A stretch of 10,241 nt of DNA, taken from positions 1-10,241 of the forward strand of contig CAZYME010000045.1 in the NCBI GenBank assembly GCA_964648115.1, written 5' to 3'. The stretch's first letter is position 1; every line of letters starts with the position of its first letter. The notes under the pieces are model-generated. The model worked only from the letters and a program-made list of their open reading frames with translations. It did no database searches and was not told where the DNA came from. This document shows positions 1 through 6,037 of the stretch, piece by piece. The stretch comes from CAZYME01 sp964648115. GTDB lineage: Bacteria; Pseudomonadota; Gammaproteobacteria; Legionellales; Legionellaceae. Both the position numbers and the translations under genes were made by a program.

Positions 1-96
1 TTGATGTTGATGTTGATGTTGATGTTGATGTTGATGTTGATGTTGATGTTGATGTAGGTGTTGATGTAGGTGTTGATGTAGCTGTTGATGTAGCTG
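1..96. repeat. Hexanucleotide tandem repeat (TTGATG) coding for Thr-Ser
   Basis: Nine perfect TTGATG copies fill 1-54. They are followed by units alternating TTGATG with TAGGTG (two) and TAGCTG (two) up to 96. Read on the minus strand each unit is ACATCA or CATCAA in register, giving Thr-Ser, with Thr-Pro and Thr-Ala variants nearest the gene start. Because the unit is 6 bp, copy-number change lengthens or shortens the protein by two residues without breaking the frame. The array continues past the left edge, so its full length is unknown. Confidence 0.95.
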
Positions 97-298
97 TTTC
101 TGTTGTAAAAACTTGACTTGCACTAGCTCGATTGATCAGCATTGATACCCCCAAAGCAATTTTAGCCAGGAAGCCTTGGTTTTGAATTTGGTTTGCATCA
201 GGTTCACTTGTGGTTTGATCACCTTGAGCCGCAACACGAGCTTTCTCTAATGTTCTAAGAGCAATAGTTCTTGTGCTTGAATGTATTCCATGTCTCAT
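1..298 (-). CDS. Partial Ser/Thr-repeat protein, function unknown (3' end beyond the window)
   Basis: I do not recognise a family. The reading frame opens with ATG at 298-296, preceded by a GGAG ribosome-binding site at 307-310 with 8 nt spacing, and stays open for 99 codons to the window edge. Residues 1-42 are polar and start MRHGIHSSTRTIALRTLEKA. Residues 43-58 (FLAKIALGVSMLINRA) are hydrophobic to amphipathic and could be a membrane-associated helix. From about residue 65 the protein becomes a Thr/Ser tract: TS-TA units, then TS-TP units, then pure TS repeated to the edge. No classical signal peptide is visible at the extreme N-terminus. Such tracts are typical of extended linkers or stalks on exposed proteins, but that role is inference. 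The gene has its own promoter at 349-377 and is divergent from the phoH-like gene. The strong start, promoter and intact frame make it a real gene; what lies beyond the edge is unknown. Confidence 0.72.
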   Translation of the reverse strand, partial: MRHGIHSSTRTIALRTLEKARVAAQGDQTTSEPDANQIQNQGFLAKIALGVSMLINRASASQVFTTETATSTATSTPTSTPTSTSTSTSTSTSTSTSTS

Positions 299-348
299 TC
301 TTATTTCTCCAAATGTTATCATTAATTCAGTTAAATGATAGGAGGGTG

Positions 349-377
349 ATTGTATGTAAAGAGTAGTTAGATCTCAA
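349..377 (-). promoter_or_regulatory. Sigma-70-type promoter for the Ser/Thr-repeat gene
   Basis: On the minus strand a TTGAGA box (372-377, 5 of 6 consensus) is separated by exactly 17 bp from a TACAAT box (349-354, 5 of 6). This would place the transcription start near 342 and give a leader of about 45 nt before the ATG at 298. It is the best-matching promoter I see in the window, and it sits correctly upstream of a gene with a good ribosome-binding site. Confidence 0.6.
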
Positions 378-475
378 ATAAAATTTATCATTTAAGTAAG
401 CTATAAAACCATTAATTTAAAAGAATATCACCAGGGCCAGATCATGAGTGATCATTATTTATCTTAATATCTACG

Positions 476-542
476 TACCGCACTTTATGCGCGGTATCCA
501 TAAATTTTGCTAGATTCCTGGAGCCTGCGGTCAAGCCGTAGG
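476..542. repeat. Pair of palindromes, likely a dispersed repeat copy
   Basis: The first palindrome pairs TACCGC with GCGGTA (476-481 and 491-496). The second pairs CCTGCGG with CCGTAGG around a TCAAG loop (524-530 and 536-542), a 7-bp stem with one G-T wobble. GC-rich motifs of the second kind recur as dispersed intergenic palindromes in many bacterial genomes. Neither is followed by a T-run, so a dispersed-repeat origin is more likely than a terminator. Copy number elsewhere in the genome cannot be seen. Confidence 0.45.
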
Positions 543-627
543 ACGTAGAAATAGAGACCAGATATAATGTTTTATCCCAGTATTGTTTATATTTGAGTCA
601 CTCATGCTCTCGCCCTGAGAATATCAC

Positions 628-656
628 TTGACGCCGAACAGTCCCCTCATCACAAT
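628..656 (+). promoter_or_regulatory. Candidate promoter for the phoH-guaC pair
   Basis: TTGACG (628-633, 5 of 6 consensus) and CACAAT (651-656, 4 of 6) are separated by 17 bp. The predicted start near 663 would give a leader of about 20 nt before the ATG at 684. The weak -10 box keeps confidence low; the alternative is the exact TATAAT at 563-568, which lacks a recognisable -35 box. Confidence 0.35.
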
Positions 657-683
657 TAACCAACTGATTGATAGGATGAATTC

Positions 684-2087
684 ATGGATAAAAATAGTGG
701 GGAACACAAATTATTTGTTATTGATACTAATATCTTAATGCATGACCCTACAGCGATGTATCGCTTCGAAGAGCATGATATTTATTTGCCCATGGTGGTG
801 TTAGAAGAGTTAGATAACCATAAAACAGGGCTTTCTGAAGTTGCTCGAAACGTGCGTCAAACAAATCGCATGTTAGTAGAACTGATGAGCAATAAAACCC
901 ATGAACAAATCGTAGCTGGGTTGCCCATTCCAAGCTTTATCAATAAAGACAATGTAAAAACTAGTGGAAGGCTTTTTTTTCAAACAGATGATTTTGAACA
1001 AATCCGACCTATAACTCTCCCAGGTCATAAAGCCGACAATAGCATATTAGCCACTGCACTTGGATTACAGAAAAAATTCCCCGAACAACAAATAGTGATT
1101 GTTTCTAAGGATATTAATCTCAGAATCAAAGCCGGTATTCTCGGTATTCCTGCAGAAGACTATTACAACGATCAAGTTTTAGATGACGTTAGCCTACTAC
1201 ATAGCGGCATGCACCTGCTTGAAAATGATTTTTGGGATACACATGCTAAAAATATGGAAGCATGGCAAGAAAGCGGGCATACGTATTACCGCATCAGCGG
1301 GCCTCTAACCAGCCAATGGAATCCAAACGACTGTCTCAGCACTCACGATAACCAATTTCAAGCAACAGTTAAACAAATTGAAGAAGGCAGTGTGGTTGTG
1401 AAAATGGTGCGTGATTACATGCAAAATAAACACTCGGTATGGGGTATTAATGCCCGTAACCGTGAGCAGAATTTCGCATTAAATTTATTGCTGGATCCAG
1501 ACATTGATTTTGTCACTCTACAAGGCTCAGCAGGGACTGGGAAAACCTTGCTGACAATTGCAGCGGGCCTTACGCAAGTGATGGATCAGAACCGTTATAC
1601 TGAAATTATTATGACGCGCGTCACTATTCCCGTGGGCGAGGATATCGGGTTTTTACCTGGGACTGAAGAAGAAAAAATGACCCCGTGGATGGGGGCTTTA
1701 ATGGACAACCTTGAGGTGTTGCAAGGTGCCCAAGAGGGCGGGACCTTCGGCCGTGGCGCGACGCAGGATTTATTACAAAGTAAAATAAAAATCCGCTCAT
1801 TGAATTTCATGCGTGGGCGCACGTTTTTAAATCGCTTTATTATCATTGATGAAGCGCAAAATTTGACTTCAAAACAAATTAAAACATTGGTTACGCGCGC
1901 AGGCCCGGGAAGTAAAATCATTTGCTTAGGTGATATCAAACAAATCGACACCCCTTATCTCACTGAAACCACATCAGGCTTGACCTTCGCCGTAGATCGA
2001 TTCAAGCATTGGGAGCACAGCGCGCACATGACATTAACGCGCGGAGAGCGATCAAGGCTTGCATATTATGCTGCTGAGCATTTATAG
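684..2087 (+). CDS. PIN domain-PhoH family ATPase (predicted RNA helicase/ribonuclease)
   Basis: This 467-residue protein joins an N-terminal PIN nuclease fold (about residues 8-150) to a C-terminal PhoH P-loop ATPase (about 250-467). PIN acidic residues are visible as D14 (VIDTN), E41/E42 (VLEELD), D118 (KADNS) and D143 (VSKD), the set expected for a metal-dependent RNase. The ATPase shows Walker A GSAGTGKT (281-288) and Walker B IIIDEAQN (386-393), followed by the LGDIKQID segment. The domain order and length match the PIN-PhoH (PhoH2-like) class; E. coli YbeZ, by contrast, lacks the PIN domain. Mycobacterial PhoH2 unwinds and cleaves RNA, so a cytoplasmic role in RNA turnover is inferred. 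The ATG at 684 has an AGGA site at 673-676, 7 nt away. The next gene starts 63 nt downstream and probably shares the transcript. All key motifs look intact. Confidence 0.93.
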   Translation: MDKNSGEHKLFVIDTNILMHDPTAMYRFEEHDIYLPMVVLEELDNHKTGLSEVARNVRQTNRMLVELMSNKTHEQIVAGLPIPSFINKDNVKTSGRLFFQTDDFEQIRPITLPGHKADNSILATALGLQKKFPEQQIVIVSKDINLRIKAGILGIPAEDYYNDQVLDDVSLLHSGMHLLENDFWDTHAKNMEAWQESGHTYYRISGPLTSQWNPNDCLSTHDNQFQATVKQIEEGSVVVKMVRDYMQNKHSVWGINARNREQNFALNLLLDPDIDFVTLQGSAGTGKTLLTIAAGLTQVMDQNRYTEIIMTRVTIPVGEDIGFLPGTEEEKMTPWMGALMDNLEVLQGAQEGGTFGRGATQDLLQSKIKIRSLNFMRGRTFLNRFIIIDEAQNLTSKQIKTLVTRAGPGSKIICLGDIKQIDTPYLTETTSGLTFAVDRFKHWEHSAHMTLTRGERSRLAYYAAEHL

Positions 2088-2140
2088 TACGACATTTTGC
2101 GTTAGGGCGAGTTGGTAGTTGTCAACGGACCCTACATTTT

Positions 2141-2144
2141 AGGA
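2141..2144 (+). promoter_or_regulatory. Ribosome-binding site fixing the GMP reductase-like start
   Basis: AGGA lies 6 nt before ATG 2151. The longest open frame begins at TTG 2112, but that start has no such site and would add 13 residues before the conserved N-terminus. ATG 2151 is therefore preferred. Confidence 0.7.
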
Positions 2145-2150
2145 ACCATT

Positions 2151-3164
2151 ATGTCTATGCAAGCGATCACGTTTGACGACGTGCTACTTATCCCCTCGTA
2201 TAATCACCATGAATCCAGGCGCGTTGTAGATATCAGCGTTTCCGATCGTTTAGAAAAATTGAGCCTACAATTGCCTGTGATCAGTTCCAATATGGACACT
2301 ATCACTGAAAGTAAAATGGCTAATTTTATGCACAGTAAGGGAGGAATTGGTGCCTTACATCGGTTTTTAAGTGTCGAAGATAACATCAAAGAATTCAAAG
2401 CGTGTGAAGGGCCTGTTTTCGTTTCCGTAGGTTGTACAGCAGCAGAACTTGAGCGTGCTGAAGCTTTACGTGATGCTGGAGCTGATTTCTTTTGTGTGGA
2501 TGTGGCTCACGGGCATGCTAAGTATGTGGGGAAAACGCTAAAAAGCCTACGACAATTGCTAGGCAGCCGTTGCATCATGGCTGGTAATGTTGCTACTTAT
2601 GCAGGTGCTGATTATCTGGCCTCTTGTGGCGCAGACATCATTAAGGCTGGTATCGGTGGCGGTTCAGTATGTAGCACGCGTATCAAAACTGGTTTTGGTG
2701 TCCCAATGCTTACTTGCATCCAGGATTGCGCCCGTACGGATCGTTCTATTGTTGCAGATGGTGGTATTCGTACCTCCGGTGATATTGTCAAAGCCTTAGC
2801 ATTTGGCGCTGATTTTGTCATGATTGGAGGGATGTTAGCTGGTACAGCACCTACTCCTGGCAAAGTTATTACTAAAGATGATGGTTCTAAAATTAAGCGT
2901 TACCGTGGGATGGCTTCTCGCGAAGCGCAGGAAGACTTTTTAGGTTCGATGCATGAGTGGAAAACAGCGGAAGGTGTTTCTGCTGAAGTGCCTTATCGTG
3001 ATAACCAAGATGGTATCATTGGCGATATTATCGGCGGGTTACGCTCAGGATTAACCTATGCTGGCGCGGATACGATTAGTGAATTGCAACGCAAGTTAAA
3101 TTTTGTTGTGGTTACACAAGCAGGAAGGTTGGAAAGTTTGCCGCATAAGTTGATGGAAGGGTAA
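2151..3164 (+). CDS. guaC: GMP reductase-like enzyme (IMPDH/GMPR family, no CBS domains)
   Basis: A 337-residue TIM-barrel enzyme of the IMP dehydrogenase/GMP reductase family. The N-terminus (ITFDDVLLIP) and the SSNMDT, MAGNVAT, VADGGI and GGMLAG segments are family landmarks. The catalytic cysteine loop reads GIGGGSVCSTR, with Cys174 and Thr176. The flap reads YRGMAS and then TAEGV with Glu274, followed by VPYR and IIGGLRSGLTYAGA. A TAEG-type flap, a single-domain length near 340 residues, absence of the CBS pair and lack of the IMPDH Arg-Tyr dyad motif favour GMP reductase (GMP + NADPH to IMP + ammonia) in cytosolic purine salvage. The family loop is usually GIGPGSxCTTR; here Gly replaces the Pro and Ser the first Thr. 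Automated annotation may call it guaB or simply IMPDH/GMPR. It follows the PIN-PhoH gene by 63 nt, probably in one operon. Family is near certain, reaction less so. Confidence 0.88.
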   Translation: MSMQAITFDDVLLIPSYNHHESRRVVDISVSDRLEKLSLQLPVISSNMDTITESKMANFMHSKGGIGALHRFLSVEDNIKEFKACEGPVFVSVGCTAAELERAEALRDAGADFFCVDVAHGHAKYVGKTLKSLRQLLGSRCIMAGNVATYAGADYLASCGADIIKAGIGGGSVCSTRIKTGFGVPMLTCIQDCARTDRSIVADGGIRTSGDIVKALAFGADFVMIGGMLAGTAPTPGKVITKDDGSKIKRYRGMASREAQEDFLGSMHEWKTAEGVSAEVPYRDNQDGIIGDIIGGLRSGLTYAGADTISELQRKLNFVVVTQAGRLESLPHKLMEG

Positions 3165-3175
3165 AAGCATCTTAC

Positions 3176-3202
3176 CCCGTATGGAGCGAAGCGGAATGCG
3201 GG
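3176..3202. repeat. Hairpin after the GMP reductase-like gene
   Basis: CCCGTAT (3176-3182) pairs with ATGCGGG (3196-3202), a 7-bp stem with one G-T wobble around a 13-nt loop, 11 nt after the stop codon. There is no T-run, so it is either a dispersed palindromic repeat or a weak, factor-assisted terminator. The loop motif GGAGCGAAGCGGA resembles common dispersed intergenic repeats. Confidence 0.4.
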
Positions 3203-3265
3203 ATCAAATTGCGGGTCATGATGTAGTGGTAAGTATTGGCATTTGGCACAGGTACTGAATTATAA

Positions 3266-3294
3266 GCTCCTCGCCCCTCGCGGGGCGAAGGAGC
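3266..3294. terminator. GC-rich hairpin between convergent genes
   Basis: GCTCCTCGCCCC (3266-3277) pairs with GGGGCG (3282-3287) and AGGAGC (3289-3294) around a TCGC loop with one bulged A, giving 12 bp. It lies 4 nt beyond the stop codon of the minus-strand low-complexity gene, where it could stop transcription. The downstream minus-strand bases TTATAATT are only a weak U-tract, and from the plus side there is none. A bidirectional or factor-assisted terminator is the best reading. Confidence 0.5.
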
Positions 3295-3298
3295 CACC

Positions 3299-3943
3299 TT
3301 ACAGGCCGGCTGTATGATTTGGGCCATCTGCGTCCTCTGGAGCAGCAGGAGTTTGATCCTGGCCTGCCGCTAGACCGCCCGCGTTATCATCGCCAGGAGC
3401 TTTGTCTTCACCGTCATCTAAGCCCGAAACTGGGTCGGGAGATGTCGCACTGTCGGGAGCTACGGACATGGTTGACGATGGGGCGGTATCATCACCCGGA
3501 GCGGGTTGGTCGCTACTTGCAGTTGATTTGGGGGTGTTATTATCTGCAGTGGCTTTGTCAGGGCTCGGGGTGGGTTTTTCGCCGCCAGCAGCGGGTTTGC
3601 TCCCACCAGCCGCCGGGGCATTCCCGCCAGCTTTATTATTATTGTCACTAAACACTTTGCTCCAGTCGGTATCTTTTAGTTGCTTACCTGCCGTGGCGCC
3701 GGATTCTTGTAAGTCCTCAGCCATTTCCCTAAAACTTTCAGTCTTGGAGCCTTTCATCTGCGCTTTGCGTTCTTTCTCAGCATCTCTTTCTGCTTGCTTC
3801 GCATCGGCATCCTGGCCTGTCGACATCGACTTTTTTTTGTCGTCAGTCTTAGGTTTTGGTGCAGGTGCTGGCGTTGGAGCAGCACTTTTTGGTGGTCCGG
3901 ATGGAGCCGTCGTTTTTTTATCTTTTTTAGCTGGTTTGGGCAT
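3299..3943 (-). CDS. Low-complexity, Pro/Ala/Lys- and Asp-rich protein, probably disordered
   Basis: I do not recognise this 214-residue protein. Residues 1-40 are Lys/Pro/Ala-rich and basic (PKPAKKDKK, then APAPKPK), superficially like histone H1-type tails. Residues 44-98 are charged and probably helical, ending in a short conventional segment with the only Trp (KDTDWSKVF, 90-98). Residues 105-124 hold a near-duplicate Ala-Ala-Gly-Gly-x-Lys-Pro motif. Residues 125-214 are Asp/Pro/Ser/Thr/Ala-rich and net acidic. There is no signal peptide, membrane segment or cysteine. Charge is strongly segregated: basic start, acidic end. The minus strand is chosen because ATG 3943 has an AGGGG site at 3951-3955, 7 nt upstream, and a TATAAT box lies further up. 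The 185-codon frame on the opposite strand is treated as a shadow. DNA binding, a scaffold or a secreted factor are all possible; none is shown. GC content is visibly higher than in neighbours, largely because of the Ala/Pro/Gly codons. Confidence 0.72.
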   Translation of the reverse strand: MPKPAKKDKKTTAPSGPPKSAAPTPAPAPKPKTDDKKKSMSTGQDADAKQAERDAEKERKAQMKGSKTESFREMAEDLQESGATAGKQLKDTDWSKVFSDNNNKAGGNAPAAGGSKPAAGGEKPTPSPDKATADNNTPKSTASSDQPAPGDDTAPSSTMSVAPDSATSPDPVSGLDDGEDKAPGDDNAGGLAAGQDQTPAAPEDADGPNHTAGL

Positions 3944-4173
3944 AACAATTCCCCTGTAAATTTCATTGGTGCTTTATCTAAATTATAGACGTTTCTCATT
4001 GAGACACGAAAATAATTGACGGCGGGCCTTAAATGCATCATAACTTTATCGGCGTAACTGCGCGATAGGCCTATGTTTTATGTGTTCATCATAAACAATC
4101 ATACTGCTCAATATAGGCCATTACGTCAATTTTTACACTTTATTTGCAAAATAATTGACCAAATAGGATGCTG
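3944..4173. promoter_or_regulatory. Divergent regulatory region
   Basis: This region drives the low-complexity gene leftward and the hydrolase rightward. On the minus strand an exact TATAAT sits at 3982-3987, about 40 nt before the ATG at 3943, but its -35 box is poor. On the plus strand TTGACG (4016-4021), 17 bp, then CATAAC (4039-4044) is a candidate promoter for the hydrolase. The 12-mer AAAATAATTGAC occurs twice, at 4009-4020 and 4148-4159. A perfect palindrome ATAGGCCTAT (4065-4074) has a partial second copy TATAGGCC (4112-4119), and TTTATG pairs with CATAAA (4077-4082 and 4090-4095). These could be operators; no regulator is identified. Confidence 0.4.
4165..4168 (+). promoter_or_regulatory. 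Ribosome-binding site deciding the hydrolase start
   Basis: AGGA at 4165-4168 overlaps the first ATG (4168-4170), so it cannot serve it. It lies 5 nt before the ATG at 4174, which is therefore the preferred start. Confidence 0.6.
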
Positions 4174-4956
4174 ATGAATATTGATGATTTTCGCTATATG
4201 TTGCGGGGCAAGCAAATACATCCCTTGACCAGTCAGCAAGCTCATTTATTAACTCCCGTCAATATACGTGGCCAAGGTACGGAACATGCCTTGTTGTTAT
4301 TGCATGGTTTTTCTTCTTCGCCCGCCGTATATCGCCAGCTTATTCCAACACTTACGGCCTATGATGCGTTGGTTTGCCCGACATTACCAGGGCATGGTGA
4401 CAGTATAGCGGCTTTTACTACCGCTAAAGCGTCAGATTGGGTTGCTGCTGCGGAAAAGTCTTGTGAGGCACTGATTAAAGAATATCAACATGTCAGTGTG
4501 GTTGGTTTATCATTAGGGGGAGTTTTGGCTTGTCATTTAAGCCAACGTTTTGCTTTGCACCATCTCTATTTGTTAGCACCGGCAATTGCTCTACGATTAA
4601 ATATCCCGCTTGCACTTAAGCTTGCATATGTCTTGCAGTGGTTGGGGTGTAAATCTATACGTAACCGAGCGGGTAATTTATATTCTTCGCTGCATAGTGA
4701 GCTTGCATATCAAAGAGTGCCGGTTGCCACGGTGATTGAAATATTAACGCTAATCCATAATTTCCATTTTGTACTGCCTAAGTGCCCAACAGATCTTTTT
4801 CTGGGGCGATTTGATAAGGTTGTTGATACAGATTTAGTTGAGAGGAGTTTTGCGGATGCTCCTAATATCACCATACATTGGTTAGAAAATTCGGCGCATG
4901 TTTTACCGTTGGATGGGGATTTGGATACGATTTCCGCGTGCCTTCAATTCATATAA
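4174..4956 (+). CDS. Alpha/beta hydrolase, esterase/lipase-like
   Basis: A 260-residue cytoplasmic-type serine hydrolase. The oxyanion region reads LLLHGFSSSP (His44-Gly45-Phe46) and is followed by the PTLPGHG turn typical of carboxylesterases and monoacylglycerol lipases. The nucleophile elbow GLSLGG places Ser113. Asp214 (LGRFDKVVD) and His242 (NSAHVLPLD) complete the triad with expected spacing. A short cap of mixed helices lies between residues 135 and 195. There is no signal peptide. The substrate cannot be told from sequence; small carboxyl esters or acylglycerols are the likely class. The longest frame begins at 4168, but the AGGA site favours 4174, two codons in. The gene stands alone on this strand and ends at a hairpin shared with the convergent lipoprotein gene. 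Confidence 0.88.
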   Translation: MNIDDFRYMLRGKQIHPLTSQQAHLLTPVNIRGQGTEHALLLLHGFSSSPAVYRQLIPTLTAYDALVCPTLPGHGDSIAAFTTAKASDWVAAAEKSCEALIKEYQHVSVVGLSLGGVLACHLSQRFALHHLYLLAPAIALRLNIPLALKLAYVLQWLGCKSIRNRAGNLYSSLHSELAYQRVPVATVIEILTLIHNFHFVLPKCPTDLFLGRFDKVVDTDLVERSFADAPNITIHWLENSAHVLPLDGDLDTISACLQFI

Positions 4957-4972
4957 TGTGGCACGTCGGGCA

Positions 4973-4996
4973 TCCTCTCCCATCAATGGGAGAGGA
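4973..4996. terminator. Perfect hairpin between convergent genes
   Basis: TCCTCTCCCAT (4973-4983) and ATGGGAGAGGA (4986-4996) form a perfect 11-bp stem around a 2-nt loop. It sits 17 nt after the hydrolase stop and 20 nt beyond the lipoprotein stop. It is symmetric, so it could end both transcripts, but neither side has a T-run. Hairpins of the CCTCTCCC type also recur as dispersed repeats in proteobacteria. Confidence 0.5.
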
Positions 4997-5015
4997 GCCT
5001 GATTCCACTATCTGA

Positions 5016-5969
5016 TTATTTATTATATTGATCATATTCCTGAATAAATGGCAGGCCCAAATCTCGCATATCTAATACTGCTCCGTCGTATGCCATGAAA
5101 TCTGCTTTCATCACTGGAATGTTGAAAAATTGAATGTCGCTCGCATCTTTAGCAAGCGTATGTTGACGTTTTACAGCTGAAATTTCTGCTACAGATTTAC
5201 CATGCGTCTTAACAAAAGAGCGTTGAGCACGAAGATAACGGCCTCTGAATTGCGATGTTCCCCATAATTCAACATCAAGATGCTCGACGGCCCCAGCTAA
5301 TTGAATCACTGACTGGCCTCTCCCACGGATGGTCAATGCTCGACTGTTTACCCAATATAAGGACACCGCACTGTCATTATCAAGATCTAAGGTTGTTAAA
5401 TTCACAAACCCAGAAGCCTTAATTTTCTGTTTTCCAGAGAGTTTAAAGGCCAAAAGCGGGCTTTTAATCCCACTAATTTCGGTGGTTCCATTTCCAGAGA
5501 GTACAAACTTACGCAACCCTATGTTCCCGTTTAAAACAGTTAAGCCTTGGTTATCAATCACAAGATCTAACAGGCTTGTGTTCAACTGTTTGCCGATAAC
5601 AGGGCCTGGGCCATGATATTCAAAAGCATTTAAATAATGACTATCGATTTCCAAATGTACGCTGAGGTATTGAGGATACATTTTTTTAAGTGATATACGC
5701 ACAGTCCCATTGTTAACGGTGGTGACAACCCTGGCCAAATCTCTAGGGTCCCCAGATAAAACCATGTGAGGACGCGAGTAGCCTGTATGCAAACCAACAC
5801 TAATATTACCCTCTACGTATACCCGCGTGAAAGGTGGGAGTTGTAGTGTTTTCTGGATCTTATGCGGCGGGGGTGTCGTCGGTGTCGGGTGCAGTTGCTC
5901 ATAAGAGGAGCGTGGACAGCCCGTTGTCAGTAGCACAAAACACAACAATAAAAGAGACCGCACAAACAT
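5016..5969 (-). CDS. Predicted lipoprotein with DUF2807-type (GIN/adhesin-head) domain
   Basis: A 317-residue exported protein. The N-terminus is a lipoprotein signal: Arg4, hydrophobic residues 5-14, then TTGC with the lipidated Cys at 18. The lipobox is imperfect (Thr at -3) but acceptable. A Pro/Thr-rich linker follows (about 27-37). The rest is beta-rich: FTRVYVEGNISVGLHTG and a later VNNGTVRISLKK match the start of the DUF2807 pattern, and repeated short strands with G/N turns suggest a right-handed beta-helix-like fold. The domain is known mainly from Bacteroidetes and proteobacterial surface proteins; its function is poorly defined. The ATG at 5969 has an excellent AAGGAG site (5978-5983), 8 nt away. 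It follows the SulP gene by 68 nt on the same strand and may be the last gene of the bat-sulP transcript. A cell-envelope location is likely; which membrane is unknown. Confidence 0.8.
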   Translation of the reverse strand: MFVRSLLLLCFVLLTTGCPRSSYEQLHPTPTTPPPHKIQKTLQLPPFTRVYVEGNISVGLHTGYSRPHMVLSGDPRDLARVVTTVNNGTVRISLKKMYPQYLSVHLEIDSHYLNAFEYHGPGPVIGKQLNTSLLDLVIDNQGLTVLNGNIGLRKFVLSGNGTTEISGIKSPLLAFKLSGKQKIKASGFVNLTTLDLDNDSAVSLYWVNSRALTIRGRGQSVIQLAGAVEHLDVELWGTSQFRGRYLRAQRSFVKTHGKSVAEISAVKRQHTLAKDASDIQFFNIPVMKADFMAYDGAVLDMRDLGLPFIQEYDQYNK

Positions 5970-6037
5970 AGAAACTGCTCCTTTTGCAATAGCCTATTAC
6001 ATTAGAGGAAGTTCCTGGATTGTGCAACCAGTGAGGT

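Larger units (their letters stand above)
299..683. other. Intergenic region between divergent genes
   Basis: These 385 bases separate the minus-strand Ser/Thr-repeat gene from the plus-strand phoH-like gene. They hold the minus-strand promoter (349-377), a small inverted repeat GATCA-TGAG-TGATC (440-453), two palindromes (476-496 and 524-542) and a plus-strand promoter candidate (628-656). An exact TATAAT also occurs at 563-568 on the plus strand, without a good -35 box 17 bp upstream. I see no convincing small gene or RNA gene here. Confidence 0.6.

Noticed and set aside
1..96. CRISPR array
   Set aside because: The repeat is a contiguous 6-bp microsatellite in a coding frame, with no spacers between units.
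973..980. Eight-T run in the phoH-like gene as a phase-variable switch
   Set aside because: The frame is intact, the run is short, and housekeeping-type genes of this family are not known to be phase variable.
1595..1951. 118-codon minus-strand frame inside the phoH-like gene
   Set aside because: It lies antisense to the conserved Walker A-to-Walker B region of a clearly coding gene and resembles no family I know.
2112..2150. Upstream TTG start extending the GMP reductase-like protein by 13 residues
   Set aside because: ATG 2151 has a well-placed AGGA site and matches the usual family N-terminus; the extension does not.
3402..3959. 185-codon open frame on the plus strand opposite the low-complexity gene
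   Set aside because: It is the complement of GC-rich Ala/Pro/Gly codons, which leave antisense frames open. I saw no good ribosome-binding site, while the minus strand has an AGGGG site and a TATAAT box.
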